Positions 1-9,700 of a stretch of 64,000 nucleotides of DNA are shown piece by piece. Origin of the DNA: Dyadobacter psychrotolerans. GTDB lineage: Bacteria > Bacteroidota > Bacteroidia > Cytophagales > Spirosomataceae. Numbering within the stretch: position 1 is the first letter of the stretch; the number at the start of each line of letters is the position of its first letter. The notes under the pieces are model-generated. The model was not told the origin of the DNA and did no database searches. It saw only the letters and a list, made by a program, of their open reading frames with translations. The position numbers were made by a program, and so were the translations under genes. The stretch covers positions 124,001 through 188,000 of the forward strand of contig NZ_SMFL01000003.1 in assembly GCF_004349265.1 (NCBI RefSeq). Reading direction: 5' to 3'.

Positions 1-1
1 C

Positions 2-1198
2 ATCCGGCCGTTTTTCTCCCGACGTATTGGATTGGGTGTCCCCATCCAATTTGGGGCCCGTATGAGCGGGAAACTGAATAAAAACTGGCGCATCGGAATC
101 CTGGATGTACAAACAGCATCTCAGGATAGCACACCAAAAAATAACTATGCTGTTTTCGCATTGCAGCGTCAGGTCTTTGCCCGTTCCAATGTTCGTTTTA
201 TTTTTATTAACCGGGATGCTATTAATTATTTTCCCGAGAAACATGCTTCTTTAAACCGTTACAACCGTAACATTGGCGCTGAATATAACCTGGCGAGTGT
301 GAATAATCTCTGGACAGGTAAAGTAATGTTTTTAAAATCCTTTACTCCGGGTAAGTCAACTGATGATTTTGTTCATGCAGCAGATCTTAAATTTAATAAG
401 GCGAATTTCTTTTGGCAATGGCAGCATGAGTATGTTGGAAAAAATTACAATGCCGAAGTAGGCTATGTACCTAACGCGACAAGGATGGGTTATTACAAGA
501 TCAGTCCTAACGTGGGTTATTTGTTTTTTATAAAATCTCCCAAGATTATTAGTCACGGCCCTAAGCTGGTAAGTAATATGTACTGGGACAAATCCTTTGA
601 CCCCAGCGACCGGGAATTTGTACTTTCCTATAACATCAACTTCATCAACCGGGCAACGATTTCTGTTTGGGGAGCCAGCAACTACGTGCGTTTGTTAAGA
701 CCTTTTGATCCAACCAACTTAGGCGGACCAACTTTGGCAACCGGTACAGAACACAACTGGAAGTCAACCGGCTTTGATATTGCCTCCGGTCCGCAAAACC
801 GACTTACCTACAATGCATCTGCCATTTTTGGTGGGTATTATGATGGCGGACATCGTAACAATTTAAGAGCTGAACTCGGGTACCGCGTCCAGCCATACGT
901 TGCCATTGCCATGGCCGGAAACTACAACGATATCCGTTTGCCCGATCCCTGGAACCGCAAGGAACTCTGGCTGGTTGGCCCGCGCGTGGATGTGACGTTT
1001 ACAAATAAATTGTTTTTTACCACTTTCATGCAATACAATAATCAGGCTGACAACATCAACCTGAATGCCCGTTTACAGTGGCGCTACAAACCTGCTTCTG
1101 ATTTATTCATTGTTTATACTGACAATTATCTGCCGGAAAACTTCATAGTAAAAAACAGGGCTATTGTTCTGAAATTTACGTACTGGTGGAACCTTTGA
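2..1198 (+). CDS. DUF5916-type outer-membrane-like protein, 3' part (5' end outside window)
   Basis: The frame is open from the first bases of the window, so the gene starts upstream; only about 398 C-terminal residues are seen. The earliest visible residues read PFFSRRIGLGVPIQFGAR, which resembles the middle of DUF5916 proteins (large Bacteroidota proteins with an N-terminal CBM9-like domain and a C-terminal beta-barrel-like half). The rest is rich in alternating aromatic/polar strands and ends in KFTYWWNL, an aromatic C-terminus typical of outer-membrane barrels. Function is unknown; older annotation calls such proteins membrane-associated hydrolases. A TTG near base 32 is only an internal codon, not the start. 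The family call is from memory of the family pattern. Confidence 0.72.
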   Translation: MRPFFSRRIGLGVPIQFGARMSGKLNKNWRIGILDVQTASQDSTPKNNYAVFALQRQVFARSNVRFIFINRDAINYFPEKHASLNRYNRNIGAEYNLASVNNLWTGKVMFLKSFTPGKSTDDFVHAADLKFNKANFFWQWQHEYVGKNYNAEVGYVPNATRMGYYKISPNVGYLFFIKSPKIISHGPKLVSNMYWDKSFDPSDREFVLSYNINFINRATISVWGASNYVRLLRPFDPTNLGGPTLATGTEHNWKSTGFDIASGPQNRLTYNASAIFGGYYDGGHRNNLRAELGYRVQPYVAIAMAGNYNDIRLPDPWNRKELWLVGPRVDVTFTNKLFFTTFMQYNNQADNINLNARLQWRYKPASDLFIVYTDNYLPENFIVKNRAIVLKFTYWWNL

Positions 1199-1320
1199 GC
1201 CTTTAATGTTAATTTACTGTTACTCTTCTATTATCATTTTTGCAACAAAACAGATTTTCTTGGAGTATTTAAAAGAGAAGATTGCATGTTACTTTTGGTG
1301 ACCAAACAATTTTCATAATT

Positions 1321-1328
1321 TATATTTG
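1321..1328 (+). promoter_or_regulatory. Bacteroidota -7 element (TATATTTG) for cysC
   Basis: TATATTTG matches TAnnTTTG exactly and lies 64 bases before the cysC start. A TTTTG at 1293-1297 could be the -33 element, with a 23-base spacer that is slightly long. Confidence 0.45.
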
Positions 1329-1392
1329 TCTGGCTAACGGACATTTGGCCCCATATTTTGTATGGAGTTATACCACCAAATTCTGACAACAT

Positions 1393-1971
1393 ATGATCAT
1401 TCAGTTTTGCGGATTATCCGGTGCCGGAAAAACCACACTGGCAACCGGTGTTAAAAACCAGCTCTCTGAAAAAGGAGTACGCGTTGAAATAATCGACGGA
1501 GATCTTTACAGAAGCAAGCTGGGTAAAGATCTTGGTTTCTCAAAAGCGGACCGACAGGAAAATATAAGGCGTCTCGGATTTCTGGCAAGCCGATTTTCGG
1601 CCCACGGCATTGTAAGTATCATGAGTGTGATCAACCCCTACGAAGAAATAAGAACGGAACTCGTCAATAGTTACGAAAACGTAAAAACCATATATCTCGA
1701 CTGCTCTCTGGAAACTTTGTTTCAAAGGGATACCAAGGGTTTATACAAAAGGACCTTACTACCAGAGGATCATCCGGATAAACTTAAAAACCTTACCGGG
1801 GTAAACGACCAGTTTGACAGACCGGATTGTCCTGATCTATATATCAATACCGGCCTGAAAACCATTTCGGAGTGTACGGACGATATCGCTGGATTTGTTC
1901 TGCAAAATCTTGATAGTGACTTTCCTTTGCGTTCAGAAACAATGCATTTTAAAGGTCTGTCAAATGAATAG
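1393..1971 (+). CDS. cysC: Adenylylsulfate (APS) kinase
   Basis: Predicted to phosphorylate APS with ATP to make PAPS, the sulfate donor, in the cytoplasm. The 192-residue length fits a stand-alone CysC. The P-loop GLSGAGKT is at residues 7-14, the substrate-loop DGD at 35-37, followed by DLGFSKADRQENIRR, and the typical GLYKR and LTGV segments lie in the C-terminal half. The next gene starts inside the last codons of this one (8-base overlap), and it encodes a sulfotransferase, the expected consumer of PAPS. No ATP sulfurylase (cysD/cysN or sat) is next to it, so APS must come from elsewhere in the genome. An exact TAnnTTTG element sits upstream. Confidence 0.93.
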   Translation: MIIQFCGLSGAGKTTLATGVKNQLSEKGVRVEIIDGDLYRSKLGKDLGFSKADRQENIRRLGFLASRFSAHGIVSIMSVINPYEEIRTELVNSYENVKTIYLDCSLETLFQRDTKGLYKRTLLPEDHPDKLKNLTGVNDQFDRPDCPDLYINTGLKTISECTDDIAGFVLQNLDSDFPLRSETMHFKGLSNE

Positions 1972-2791
1972 CAACGTTTTGATCATTGCCGGGATGCACC
2001 GGTCGGGTACATCTTTAGTTACCCAATGGCTCTATCGCTGCGGATTACATGTAGGCGACGAATTATTGGGCGAAGGAATTGGAAACGCAGACGGCCACTA
2101 CGAAGATCTGGAATTTTATGAGTTGCACAGGAATATTCTCTTGTCACAGAATCTTACGGATGACGGATTCACAGAAATACCTGCTTCTGAAATGACTGAA
2201 GAGCAAAAATTGAAGGCAAATGCGATCATTTCAGACAAGAGCAGCAATCATGGCGTATGGGGCTGGAAAGATCCGCGTACCTGCCTGTTTCTCCAGGACT
2301 ATAACAAGCTGATTCCCAAAGCCAAATATCTTGTAGTATTTCGGGATTTCCATTCTACGATTAGTTCGCTGATCAGCCGTACTTATAAAGTCATGCATGA
2401 ACATGATGAACCCATTGACAATCCGGGCTTTTTCATGAGGTATAAATTAAAAAGGAAAAAGGCACGGGAAATCAAAAACCTGTGCAAGTCTGAAGCTTCG
2501 CGGTTTTTGAAAATATGGATTTTGTATAACCGGGAAATTTTAAAACTTATTGAAAACAAATCCCGGGAAAGCTATTTGGTTTTAAACTATGAAACGCTGA
2601 TTCATCGCGATCAGGAAGTTTTTTCACAATTGACAGAAGCCTGGAATTTTTCACTTCAGTTTGTCAGTTTTCTGAATATTTTTAAGCCTGCTTTAATAAG
2701 CAAAAATCTTCCTGTCGACCGCTATGTTAATAAAACGCTTTATAACGAAGCCTATCAGTTACAGGAAATGTTATCAAAAATGAGCCGCTGA
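1964..2791 (+). CDS. Sulfotransferase family protein
   Basis: Predicted PAPS-dependent sulfotransferase of 275 residues, cytoplasmic. The 5'-phosphosulfate-binding loop GMHRSGTS is at residues 10-17, a WKDPRT motif at 101-106 and the 3'-phosphate-binding segment FRDFHS at 126-131. The ATG at 1964 is chosen because it puts the PSB loop at the expected N-terminal position and overlaps the cysC stop, implying translational coupling; longer non-ATG starts would run far into cysC. The acceptor (glycan, lipid or protein) cannot be read from the sequence. The stop codon lies inside a 10-bp hairpin stem. Confidence 0.85.
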   Translation: MNSNVLIIAGMHRSGTSLVTQWLYRCGLHVGDELLGEGIGNADGHYEDLEFYELHRNILLSQNLTDDGFTEIPASEMTEEQKLKANAIISDKSSNHGVWGWKDPRTCLFLQDYNKLIPKAKYLVVFRDFHSTISSLISRTYKVMHEHDEPIDNPGFFMRYKLKRKKAREIKNLCKSEASRFLKIWILYNREILKLIENKSRESYLVLNYETLIHRDQEVFSQLTEAWNFSLQFVSFLNIFKPALISKNLPVDRYVNKTLYNEAYQLQEMLSKMSR

Positions 2792-2811
2792 AATATTTAT
2801 CTCAGCGGCTC
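2782..2811. terminator. Hairpin over the sulfotransferase stop codon; likely terminator for the minus-strand LRR gene
   Basis: A perfect 10-bp inverted repeat (GAGCCGCTGA / TCAGCGGCTC) has a 10-base loop at 2792-2801. The left arm contains the sulfotransferase TGA stop. Read on the minus strand the stem is followed by ATTTTTG, so it could end transcription of the LRR gene finishing at 2836. On the plus strand there is no T run. Confidence 0.55.
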
Positions 2812-2835
2812 TGCATTCATAAAACATCCTGTTTA

Positions 2836-4332
2836 TCAGTAAAAAACTTCTATGTTTTTACTTTTTAGCTGGCTAAACTGAGGACCGTATTTAACTTCCC
2901 GGTCATCCTGCAAAAATGGATTTCCTCTTAAAAATAACTTATTCAGACGCTGAACAGACAGAAGTTCAACCGGAAATTCGGTAAAATTATTAGATGATAA
3001 ATCCAGATCCTGTAAACTGGCAAAACGAGTCAGCTCGGATGGAAAGTCGGTAAACCAGTTAAAACCAAGATCCAGAATAAGTAGATTATTGAGTTTAACT
3101 ATGTTTGCAGGCAACTTGCTGAGATGGTTATGATGCGCATAAAGAACATTCAGTCGTTTCAGCTTATTGAGTTTTTCGGGTAAAACAGTCAGTTGGTTAT
3201 TGGCAACGGCGAGATGTGTAAGCCGCTTTAATTTTGTGACGGATCCAGGCAATTTTTCCAGGTTGTTATAATACAAATCCAGAACTTCCAACCGGCGCAT
3301 TTTTTTCACACCACCAGGAAGAGAAGCGATCCTCGCTTTGTAAAGATTCAAGTCTCTGAGACGTTTCATCTTTCCAAAACTTCTGTCACTCAGTGCCGAT
3401 AATTTGTTACGGCCCAGCCAGAGCGTTTCCAGTTTTTTACAATTTTTCACTGCAAAAGGAATGTCGTGAATTATATTTCTTTGCAGATTTAGTAATTGCA
3501 GCGTTTTATTTGAAGAAATTTTGATGGAATTTTCTGACAAAATATTCCCACTCAAATTCAGATGTTTAAGTTTAGGTAATCTCGACATATTGATGTTAAC
3601 CTCTTCAAGATCGTTATCCAGCAGGCTTAGCATTTCCAGATTAGGAAAGCGATAAATTACATCCGGAACAGATTTTAGCAACGCTCTTTCCAGATAAAGG
3701 GTTTTGATTTTTAAAGTATCAACACTGGCCAGTGCGGCGTCTAATCCCTTAATCACACTATCCTTTTTTACAATAACCTTTTCCGTTCCTTTCAATTTAC
3801 TCAACATACTGCCAACAATGCTATCATTCTGCGCTACGGCTTTTGATTTGAGTTCCGAAGCGCTTATTGTAAAATTACTATACAGATTCAGTTTAGATTT
3901 CTCTCCGATATGCCTTTTTGAAATGAATCCCGCCAGCTGCGCCGGAAGGTTTTCTGAAATGATCCGGCTTAACGAATCCTGATTAAAATCGGGCTTCCTC
4001 AGTACGGCTTTGCCATTTTCCACAACCCACATATTGCCCCCGAAATTGTAAATCAAATAATCGATTTTACCCTCGTTGTTCAAATATAAGCTGCTCGCCA
4101 CAGTTAGCTTTTCCACTTTTTTCGGACCCATAACAACGTCCAAAGCATTCCGGATAGCATCGTAGATACTCCTGGGCACTTCAAGTCCCAGTTCCTGTCC
4201 CTCAGGATATTGTTTATCGAGCTCCTTAACAGTTAAATTTTTTTTTACAGATTCTTTTTCACTCAGGACAACCAGCTGCGCGGAGGCATATCTGGTCAAT
4301 AGAAGTAATGCGAAGGTTAGTACTATTTTCAT
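2836..4332 (-). CDS. Secreted leucine-rich-repeat protein
   Basis: 498 residues with an N-terminal signal peptide (MKIVLTFALLLLTRYASAQ), so exported, probably to periplasm or surface. The first half (to about residue 200) has no recognised domain. From about 205 to 480 there are roughly eleven leucine-rich repeats with a 23-residue period of the LxxLxxLxLxxNxLxxLP type, for example LEVLDLYYNNLEKLP and LQDLDLSSNNFTEFP. LRRs mediate protein-protein contacts; the partner is unknown. The ATG at 4332 is preferred over a TTG four codons earlier because the signal peptide then starts cleanly. No sorting domain is seen at the C-terminus (it ends SKNIEVFY). Confidence 0.8.
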   Translation of the reverse strand: MKIVLTFALLLLTRYASAQLVVLSEKESVKKNLTVKELDKQYPEGQELGLEVPRSIYDAIRNALDVVMGPKKVEKLTVASSLYLNNEGKIDYLIYNFGGNMWVVENGKAVLRKPDFNQDSLSRIISENLPAQLAGFISKRHIGEKSKLNLYSNFTISASELKSKAVAQNDSIVGSMLSKLKGTEKVIVKKDSVIKGLDAALASVDTLKIKTLYLERALLKSVPDVIYRFPNLEMLSLLDNDLEEVNINMSRLPKLKHLNLSGNILSENSIKISSNKTLQLLNLQRNIIHDIPFAVKNCKKLETLWLGRNKLSALSDRSFGKMKRLRDLNLYKARIASLPGGVKKMRRLEVLDLYYNNLEKLPGSVTKLKRLTHLAVANNQLTVLPEKLNKLKRLNVLYAHHNHLSKLPANIVKLNNLLILDLGFNWFTDFPSELTRFASLQDLDLSSNNFTEFPVELLSVQRLNKLFLRGNPFLQDDREVKYGPQFSQLKSKNIEVFY

Positions 4333-4357
4333 ATCTAATAGCAATTATGTGAGGCCA

Positions 4358-4387
4358 CAAATTTAACTAAAAGATTAGTCCAACAAA
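4358..4387 (-). promoter_or_regulatory. Putative promoter of the LRR gene
   Basis: On the minus strand TAAATTTG (4358-4365) matches TAnnTTTG, and TTTG (4384-4387) lies 18 bases upstream as a -33 element. The -7 element is 25 bases before the ATG at 4332. Confidence 0.45.
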
Positions 4388-4489
4388 GAAAATAAAATAT
4401 AATTTTCTTATATATTTTATAAAGTTAAAATGTAGGTTTGAACAGAGTATTAATCTCTCTTCAAATAATCGCTAAAAATATTGTGAGAA

Positions 4490-5464
4490 TTATTTACTGC
4501 GCTCGATTGTGTATTGAACAAGCTGTTCCAGGGACTGGCGGTGTGCGGAATCGGTAAATTCGTATAGTAAGACACGCGCCTCTTCCACGTAGCGCTGCAT
4601 CACTTCCTGAGCATATTTAAGTCCGCCTGAATCCTTTACGAAGGCAATTACCTCGCTCACTTTTTTCGGCTTGTGGCTTTCATTACGAATGATATTGATG
4701 ATCCGTCGTTTTTCCAGCCAGCCTGCCTGATTGAGCGCATAAATTAGAGGCAAAGTCATTTTCTTCTCCTTGATATCGATACCCAACGGTTTGCCGATTT
4801 CATCTTCACCGTAATCAAAGAGGTCATCTTTGATCTGAAAAGCCATACCTACTTTTTCACCAAAAGCATGCATCCGTTTCACAACTTCCTCCCCTGCCCC
4901 GACAGAACAGGCACCGACCGCACAGCAGGAAGCAATTAAAGACGCTGTTTTTTGCCTGATGATCTGATAATAAACATCTTCATCGATATCCAGGCGTCTT
5001 GCTTTTTCAATTTGTAAAAGTTCGCCTTCACTCAGTTCTCTTACAGCGGTGGAAACCAGTTTCAAAAGGTCAAATTCACCATTGTCGACCGAGAGAAGAA
5101 GGCCTCTTGAAAGGAGATAATCGCCAACGAGAACCGCAATTTTATTTTTCCACAAAGCATTCACTGAGAAGAAACCACGCCTGTAATTGGAGTCGTCCAC
5201 AACATCATCGTGAACAAGTGTGGCGGTATGCAGCAGTTCAATTAACGCAGCGCCCCTGTAAGTAGATTCAGTTACATTACCGCATACTCCGGCTGAAAGA
5301 AAAACAAACATTGGCCTGAGCTGCTTTCCTTTACGGCGCACGATGTAATTCATGATCTGGTCCAGAAGCATTACATCGCTTTTCATAAATTGACGAAACT
5401 TCTGCTCGAAAGCCTTCATTTCATCGGCAACGGGTAACTGAATATCCTTTATTGAAAGGGTCAT
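4490..5464 (-). CDS. Polyprenyl synthetase family protein (all-trans polyprenyl diphosphate synthase)
   Basis: Predicted to condense isopentenyl diphosphate onto allylic diphosphates, probably making the side chain of menaquinone. 324 residues from the ATG at 5464, the usual family length; upstream extension is not needed. KQLRP at residues 47-51, the first aspartate-rich motif DDVVDD at 86-91 and the second DDLFD at 213-217 are all present. The DDxxD form of the first motif, without an insertion, suits medium/long-chain synthases. Chain length cannot be fixed by eye. It is transcribed alone, head-to-head with the patatin gene. Confidence 0.88.
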   Translation of the reverse strand: MTLSIKDIQLPVADEMKAFEQKFRQFMKSDVMLLDQIMNYIVRRKGKQLRPMFVFLSAGVCGNVTESTYRGAALIELLHTATLVHDDVVDDSNYRRGFFSVNALWKNKIAVLVGDYLLSRGLLLSVDNGEFDLLKLVSTAVRELSEGELLQIEKARRLDIDEDVYYQIIRQKTASLIASCCAVGACSVGAGEEVVKRMHAFGEKVGMAFQIKDDLFDYGEDEIGKPLGIDIKEKKMTLPLIYALNQAGWLEKRRIINIIRNESHKPKKVSEVIAFVKDSGGLKYAQEVMQRYVEEARVLLYEFTDSAHRQSLEQLVQYTIERSK

Positions 5465-5754
5465 ATAAATAACGGGGGCACTCCTATCCCTACTGATGTG
5501 AAAAGCCGGAACAGAACCGGAGTAAGATTTAATCAATTAACCGGTTTCTGTAATCCAATGTTCAAATTTGGAATAAAATCTTTTGTTTATACCAATTTTA
5601 GAATGAAAATGTTTAGAATTGAGAAAAAAAGAAACTTCAATGCGATACAGCTTCTTTTACAGGCGAAGTGTATTGAAAGATTTCTTATTAAAAAATTATA
5701 AATTTTCCCAATCAAGGCTAACAGCTAATTGCTGAAAGCTAATAGCTGATAAAT
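5465..5754. other. 290-bp divergent intergenic region
   Basis: AT-rich spacer between two divergently transcribed genes. It must hold both promoters, but I find no exact TAnnTTTG in a suitable place on either strand. The last 40 bases hold a dispersed AGCTAA-type repeat, listed separately. Confidence 0.5.
5715..5750. repeat. Dispersed AGCTAA-type repeat, copy A
   Basis: A run of degenerate GCTAAnnGCT units (GCTAACAGCTAATTGCTGAAAG and on to 5750) ends 4 bases before the patatin ATG. Similar units precede the start codons at 18264 and 25816. The sequence is partly self-complementary (AGCT cores). Confidence 0.6.
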
Positions 5755-6666
5755 ATGAAAGCACTCGTCCTGGGCGGCGGATCAATGAAAGGAGCATTTC
5801 AGGTTGGCGCCATTCAGGCTGTCCTTGAAAGCGGATTTCAACCGGATATGATTTATGGAATTTCAGTTGGTGCATTAAATGCAACATTTTTGGTAAATGA
5901 AGCCGAGCGACAGCGAAGCGAAAACGGTGAAATCAACTGGCCATTAGCAGGAAGAAAACTGCTGGAATTCTGGATTAAAAACATAACACTGCCTCAGGAT
6001 ATTTCTACGTTAAGATCACGGGTCAAACTTGGTGTCAACACGCTGATGAGCCGTTTCGACGGACTTCTGGACCCTTCTCCCCTGCATAACCTGATCCGGA
6101 AAAATGTTAGTGATGCCTTGTTGGAAAACACCAGCATCAAAGTAAAAGTAGGTGCGGTCAATATTGAAAGCGGAGAAATGAAATACGTTTCTCCGCAGGG
6201 AAATAAACATTTCCTAGATTATGTGCGTGCGAGTTCATCCATACCGATGCTAATGCCTGCCGTCAAAATAGAAAATGGTTTGTTTCTGGATGGGGGACTT
6301 CGGGAAGTAATTCCGATTCGCCCGGCAATTACAGACGGTGCAACGGAAATCATGATGCTTGGCTGCCATTCTCCGCATCTCTACCAACCCGAAGGCCTGA
6401 ATGCGCGCAATCTGATCACCCTGATAGAACGTGTTCGGGATATAACCGTAAATGAGGTAGCAAACAGCAATATCATTTGGGCTGAATCTTTTGTAGACCG
6501 TTCCGTTCTGCGCGGAACGCCCATGAAACTAACAGTAATCAGGCCGGCTTCACCTTTGATACTGGATTTGCAGCATTTCACCTCTGATGATATTTCGAGG
6601 CTGATTGTAGAAGGCTACAGGGCCGGGGTGGAGACTTTGAGGGATGTAGCACAGCAGCAATTATAA
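5755..6666 (+). CDS. Patatin-like phospholipase
   Basis: Predicted serine lipid acyl hydrolase with a Ser-Asp dyad. The glycine-rich oxyanion loop GGGSMKG is at residues 7-13, the nucleophile motif GISVG at 35-39 (Ser37), and the catalytic Asp lies in DGG near residue 180. At 303 residues it is a compact bacterial patatin with no signal peptide and no C-terminal barrel, so likely cytoplasmic. The substrate is not evident. It is a single-gene unit ending in the large hairpin at 6688-6747. Confidence 0.88.
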   Translation: MKALVLGGGSMKGAFQVGAIQAVLESGFQPDMIYGISVGALNATFLVNEAERQRSENGEINWPLAGRKLLEFWIKNITLPQDISTLRSRVKLGVNTLMSRFDGLLDPSPLHNLIRKNVSDALLENTSIKVKVGAVNIESGEMKYVSPQGNKHFLDYVRASSSIPMLMPAVKIENGLFLDGGLREVIPIRPAITDGATEIMMLGCHSPHLYQPEGLNARNLITLIERVRDITVNEVANSNIIWAESFVDRSVLRGTPMKLTVIRPASPLILDLQHFTSDDISRLIVEGYRAGVETLRDVAQQQL

Positions 6667-6687
6667 AGTAACCTGGTCAGTAAAATT

Positions 6688-6747
6688 GATATTAGCAGCA
6701 TAAAAAAATCCCCTCGAATGAGGGGATTTTTTTATGCTGCTAATATC
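6688..6747. terminator. 60-nt bidirectional hairpin terminator (28-bp perfect stem)
   Basis: Arms 6688-6715 and 6720-6747 are exact reverse complements around a GAAT loop. The core AATCCCCTC/GAGGGGATT is flanked by A7/T7 tracts, so it reads as a rho-independent terminator in both directions. It lies between the convergent patatin and TonB-receptor genes and ends 7 bases before the receptor stop codon. Confidence 0.9.
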
Positions 6748-6754
6748 TCTCCGA

Positions 6755-9700
6755 TTAGTTGAAGATATATCTAACACTGAACTGCATGAAATAGGTAGAA
6801 GTAGTACTTACGTTATTTCTGAAAGTTTCAGTAGCCAGTTTACCTCTGTCAGTCTGAAGTTGGAAGATTGGTTTAACAGTACCGCCTGGAACCAAAGCAG
6901 CAACGTTTGTCACATCAAGAATAGATGGTGCATTTACGATTTTGTATTTACCCCAGCTTGAATTAAGAAGGTTTCCAAAGTTGAAAATATCAACACCAAC
7001 CTGGATTGTATTTCTTGATTTACCGATATTGATAAAGATGTCCTGAAGGAATTTCACATCGATCTGGTTTCTCCATGGAAGTTTCGCTCCGTTTCTTTCA
7101 GCATATTGACCCTTGTGTTTGCTCAGGTAATCATCCTGATCAACATATGCGAAGAATGCATCACTTTGCTGCTGTGCAGTATAAGTTACCGCCTCAGTAC
7201 CTGTTCCGATTGTTTTAGGAGCAAACGTAATTTCCGAAGCATCTCTTGGAATGTAGATCAAATCATTTCCTACATAACCATCTCTATTGAAATCTTTTGC
7301 ATAAAGGTATGAGAACCGGCCTGCAATTGATCCGTTGTAAGCAACAGAAAGTGTAGTTGCCAAATGTTTGATATATTCCTTGCGATAAGAAACATAAGCT
7401 GTAACACGTTCAGGAAGAACAAAACCTGCATAACCCAACGTCGGCGTATTACCACCGTTTACAGTTTCATTAGCTTGCCATGCCGACAACGGCTGATCGC
7501 CGCTACCGTCTGAAAGGTTTTTAGCTTCTGATCTTGTGTAAGCAAGCATTGCAAAGAATCCATTGCTGAATTGCTTTTCAACTTTACCTGTAACAGAGAA
7601 GTAATGTCCTTTGCTTCCGTTGTCTACCACCGTTGTATTCAATGCCTGTGTTCCTCTTGTGTCACCATTTGCTACCGGCGTACTTGGTGCAGGGTTACTT
7701 GCACTTAAAGTTGCACTTGTCAACGGATTCACATATTTATCCTTTGTAAGGTTAGGATAAATCATGCGGTTATCAGCATATCCTGCTACGTTAAGTGCAG
7801 TAGGATTAACAAGGTTGGCATTTCTGAAAATCGCCGTGTTCAAATCCTTATTGTAAATCGCATCTATAGAAACTACGAAACCAGCTCCCAGTTTTTTATC
7901 AATACCCAAGCTTGATTTCCATGACTGAGGAAACTTAAACCCGTTCGCCATTGCACTTACAGTTCCCGGAATGATAGTTCCTGCCGGAGGAACCGTTGCA
8001 GGGCGGTAAGCACCTGGGTCCGGATTGAAAGCACCCGGTGTGTTCGCAGCACCGCTTGCACTTGTAGTAACCTGAAGCATACCAGCATCACCCGCCTGAC
8101 TAACGATCCATACGAATGGAATTTTACCTGTGAAGATCCCTGTTCCTCCACGAAGCTGCAAAGTACGATCTCCTAATACATCATAGTTAAACCCTACGCG
8201 TGGAGACAACATAATTGCAGATTTTGGCAGAATACCAGTATTGATTTTTTCACCGTTTGCGAAAGTAAGATTTGCAACCAATGGATTTGATCTAACTTCA
8301 GAAACATCCGGGTAAGTTGGAAGATCTGCACGAAGACCCAGAGACACTTTAAGGTTTTTAGAAACCGTTATATCATCCTGGATGTAAGCTGAATATTGAG
8401 CAAACTTGAAACTTGGGAAAGCCTGCGCATAACCCGGAGACAAAGAGAACGTTTGCGCGAAGTTGATTGGTTTTGCACCTGTTGCAAAATCATTCCATGA
8501 AGCATAAACATATGCACTAGTTCCAAAACGCTGGAAACCATTCGTAGTTGTACTAAAATCTGCCTGCAAACCAGCTGTGAATGAATGTTTGCCGGCAATC
8601 CAGGTAAGGTTATCTACGAAAGAGTACATCTTAACTTTACGAAGGTTACCATAAGAAAATGGCTCATATCCGAAACTTGCAAATGAAGTACCATCTTTCA
8701 AAATATCAACAAACGGAAAAATCGAGCTTTCTGACTCACGGGAGTCATTCTGGAAAGTGTAAGTTCCGCGCAAAACGTTAGCAAACTTAGAACCAAGCTG
8801 TGAGTTCAACTCAACGGCTGCCGAATAGAAGTTAGCCTGTTGGTAGTAGTTAGAGTTTTTAAACCAAAGCATTGTATTGCTGGTTCTGCCTCCTCCTGTT
8901 GGGAAACTAAATCCAGATCCGGTGGTTGAAGTACTTGGAGCAGTTGGCTCACCACCTTCAACCTGGCTGTAACGAACGTTCAAACGATGTTTTGAATTGA
9001 TGTTCCAGTCAATACGGGCCAAAAATTTATTTCTTTTGATTTCCGTGTTGTAGTTATCGTAAGGTCCTGTTTCATATCCGTAGTTCGTACGCAGGAAGTT
9101 ACTGATCGCATCCAGTTCCGAAGCCAATGGTCTTACGATGTTACTCGCGCTTCCAAAAGAACCTGGTCCTGATGTAGCAGTTGCTGCGAAGTTGGTCTGT
9201 ACCTGTTTAGGCTGATTTTCAGTTTCGTAGTTAACGAAGAAGAAAAGTTTGTTTTTAATGATAGGTCCGCCCAGTCTGAAACCAATTTGCTCGAAGTTAA
9301 AAGGAGGTCTTGTAAATTCTTCATCACCAACTTTATCTCCCTGCTGTTTTTCTGATCTCCAGTAACGGTAAGCAGAACCGGAAAAAGTGTTATTACCTGA
9401 TCTTGTTACTGCATTAATAGAGCTACCGATAAAGCCCGACTGACGCACGTCATAAGGTGCAATACTTACCGAAATTTCGTCCAATGCATCCAGTGAAATC
9501 GGAGAACCACCAGCCGGAAGGTTACCACCAATACCAAAACTGTTATTGAAGTCAGCACCGTCAATGGTGAAGTTATTCTGTCTGTAGTTACCACCCGCAA
9601 CCGATGAACCGTTTGCTTGTGGCGTCATTCTTGTCAAATCGTTTATGCTGCGTGTTACCGAAGGCATAACCTGAATTTGTCCTCTTCCAATGTTTGTAAC

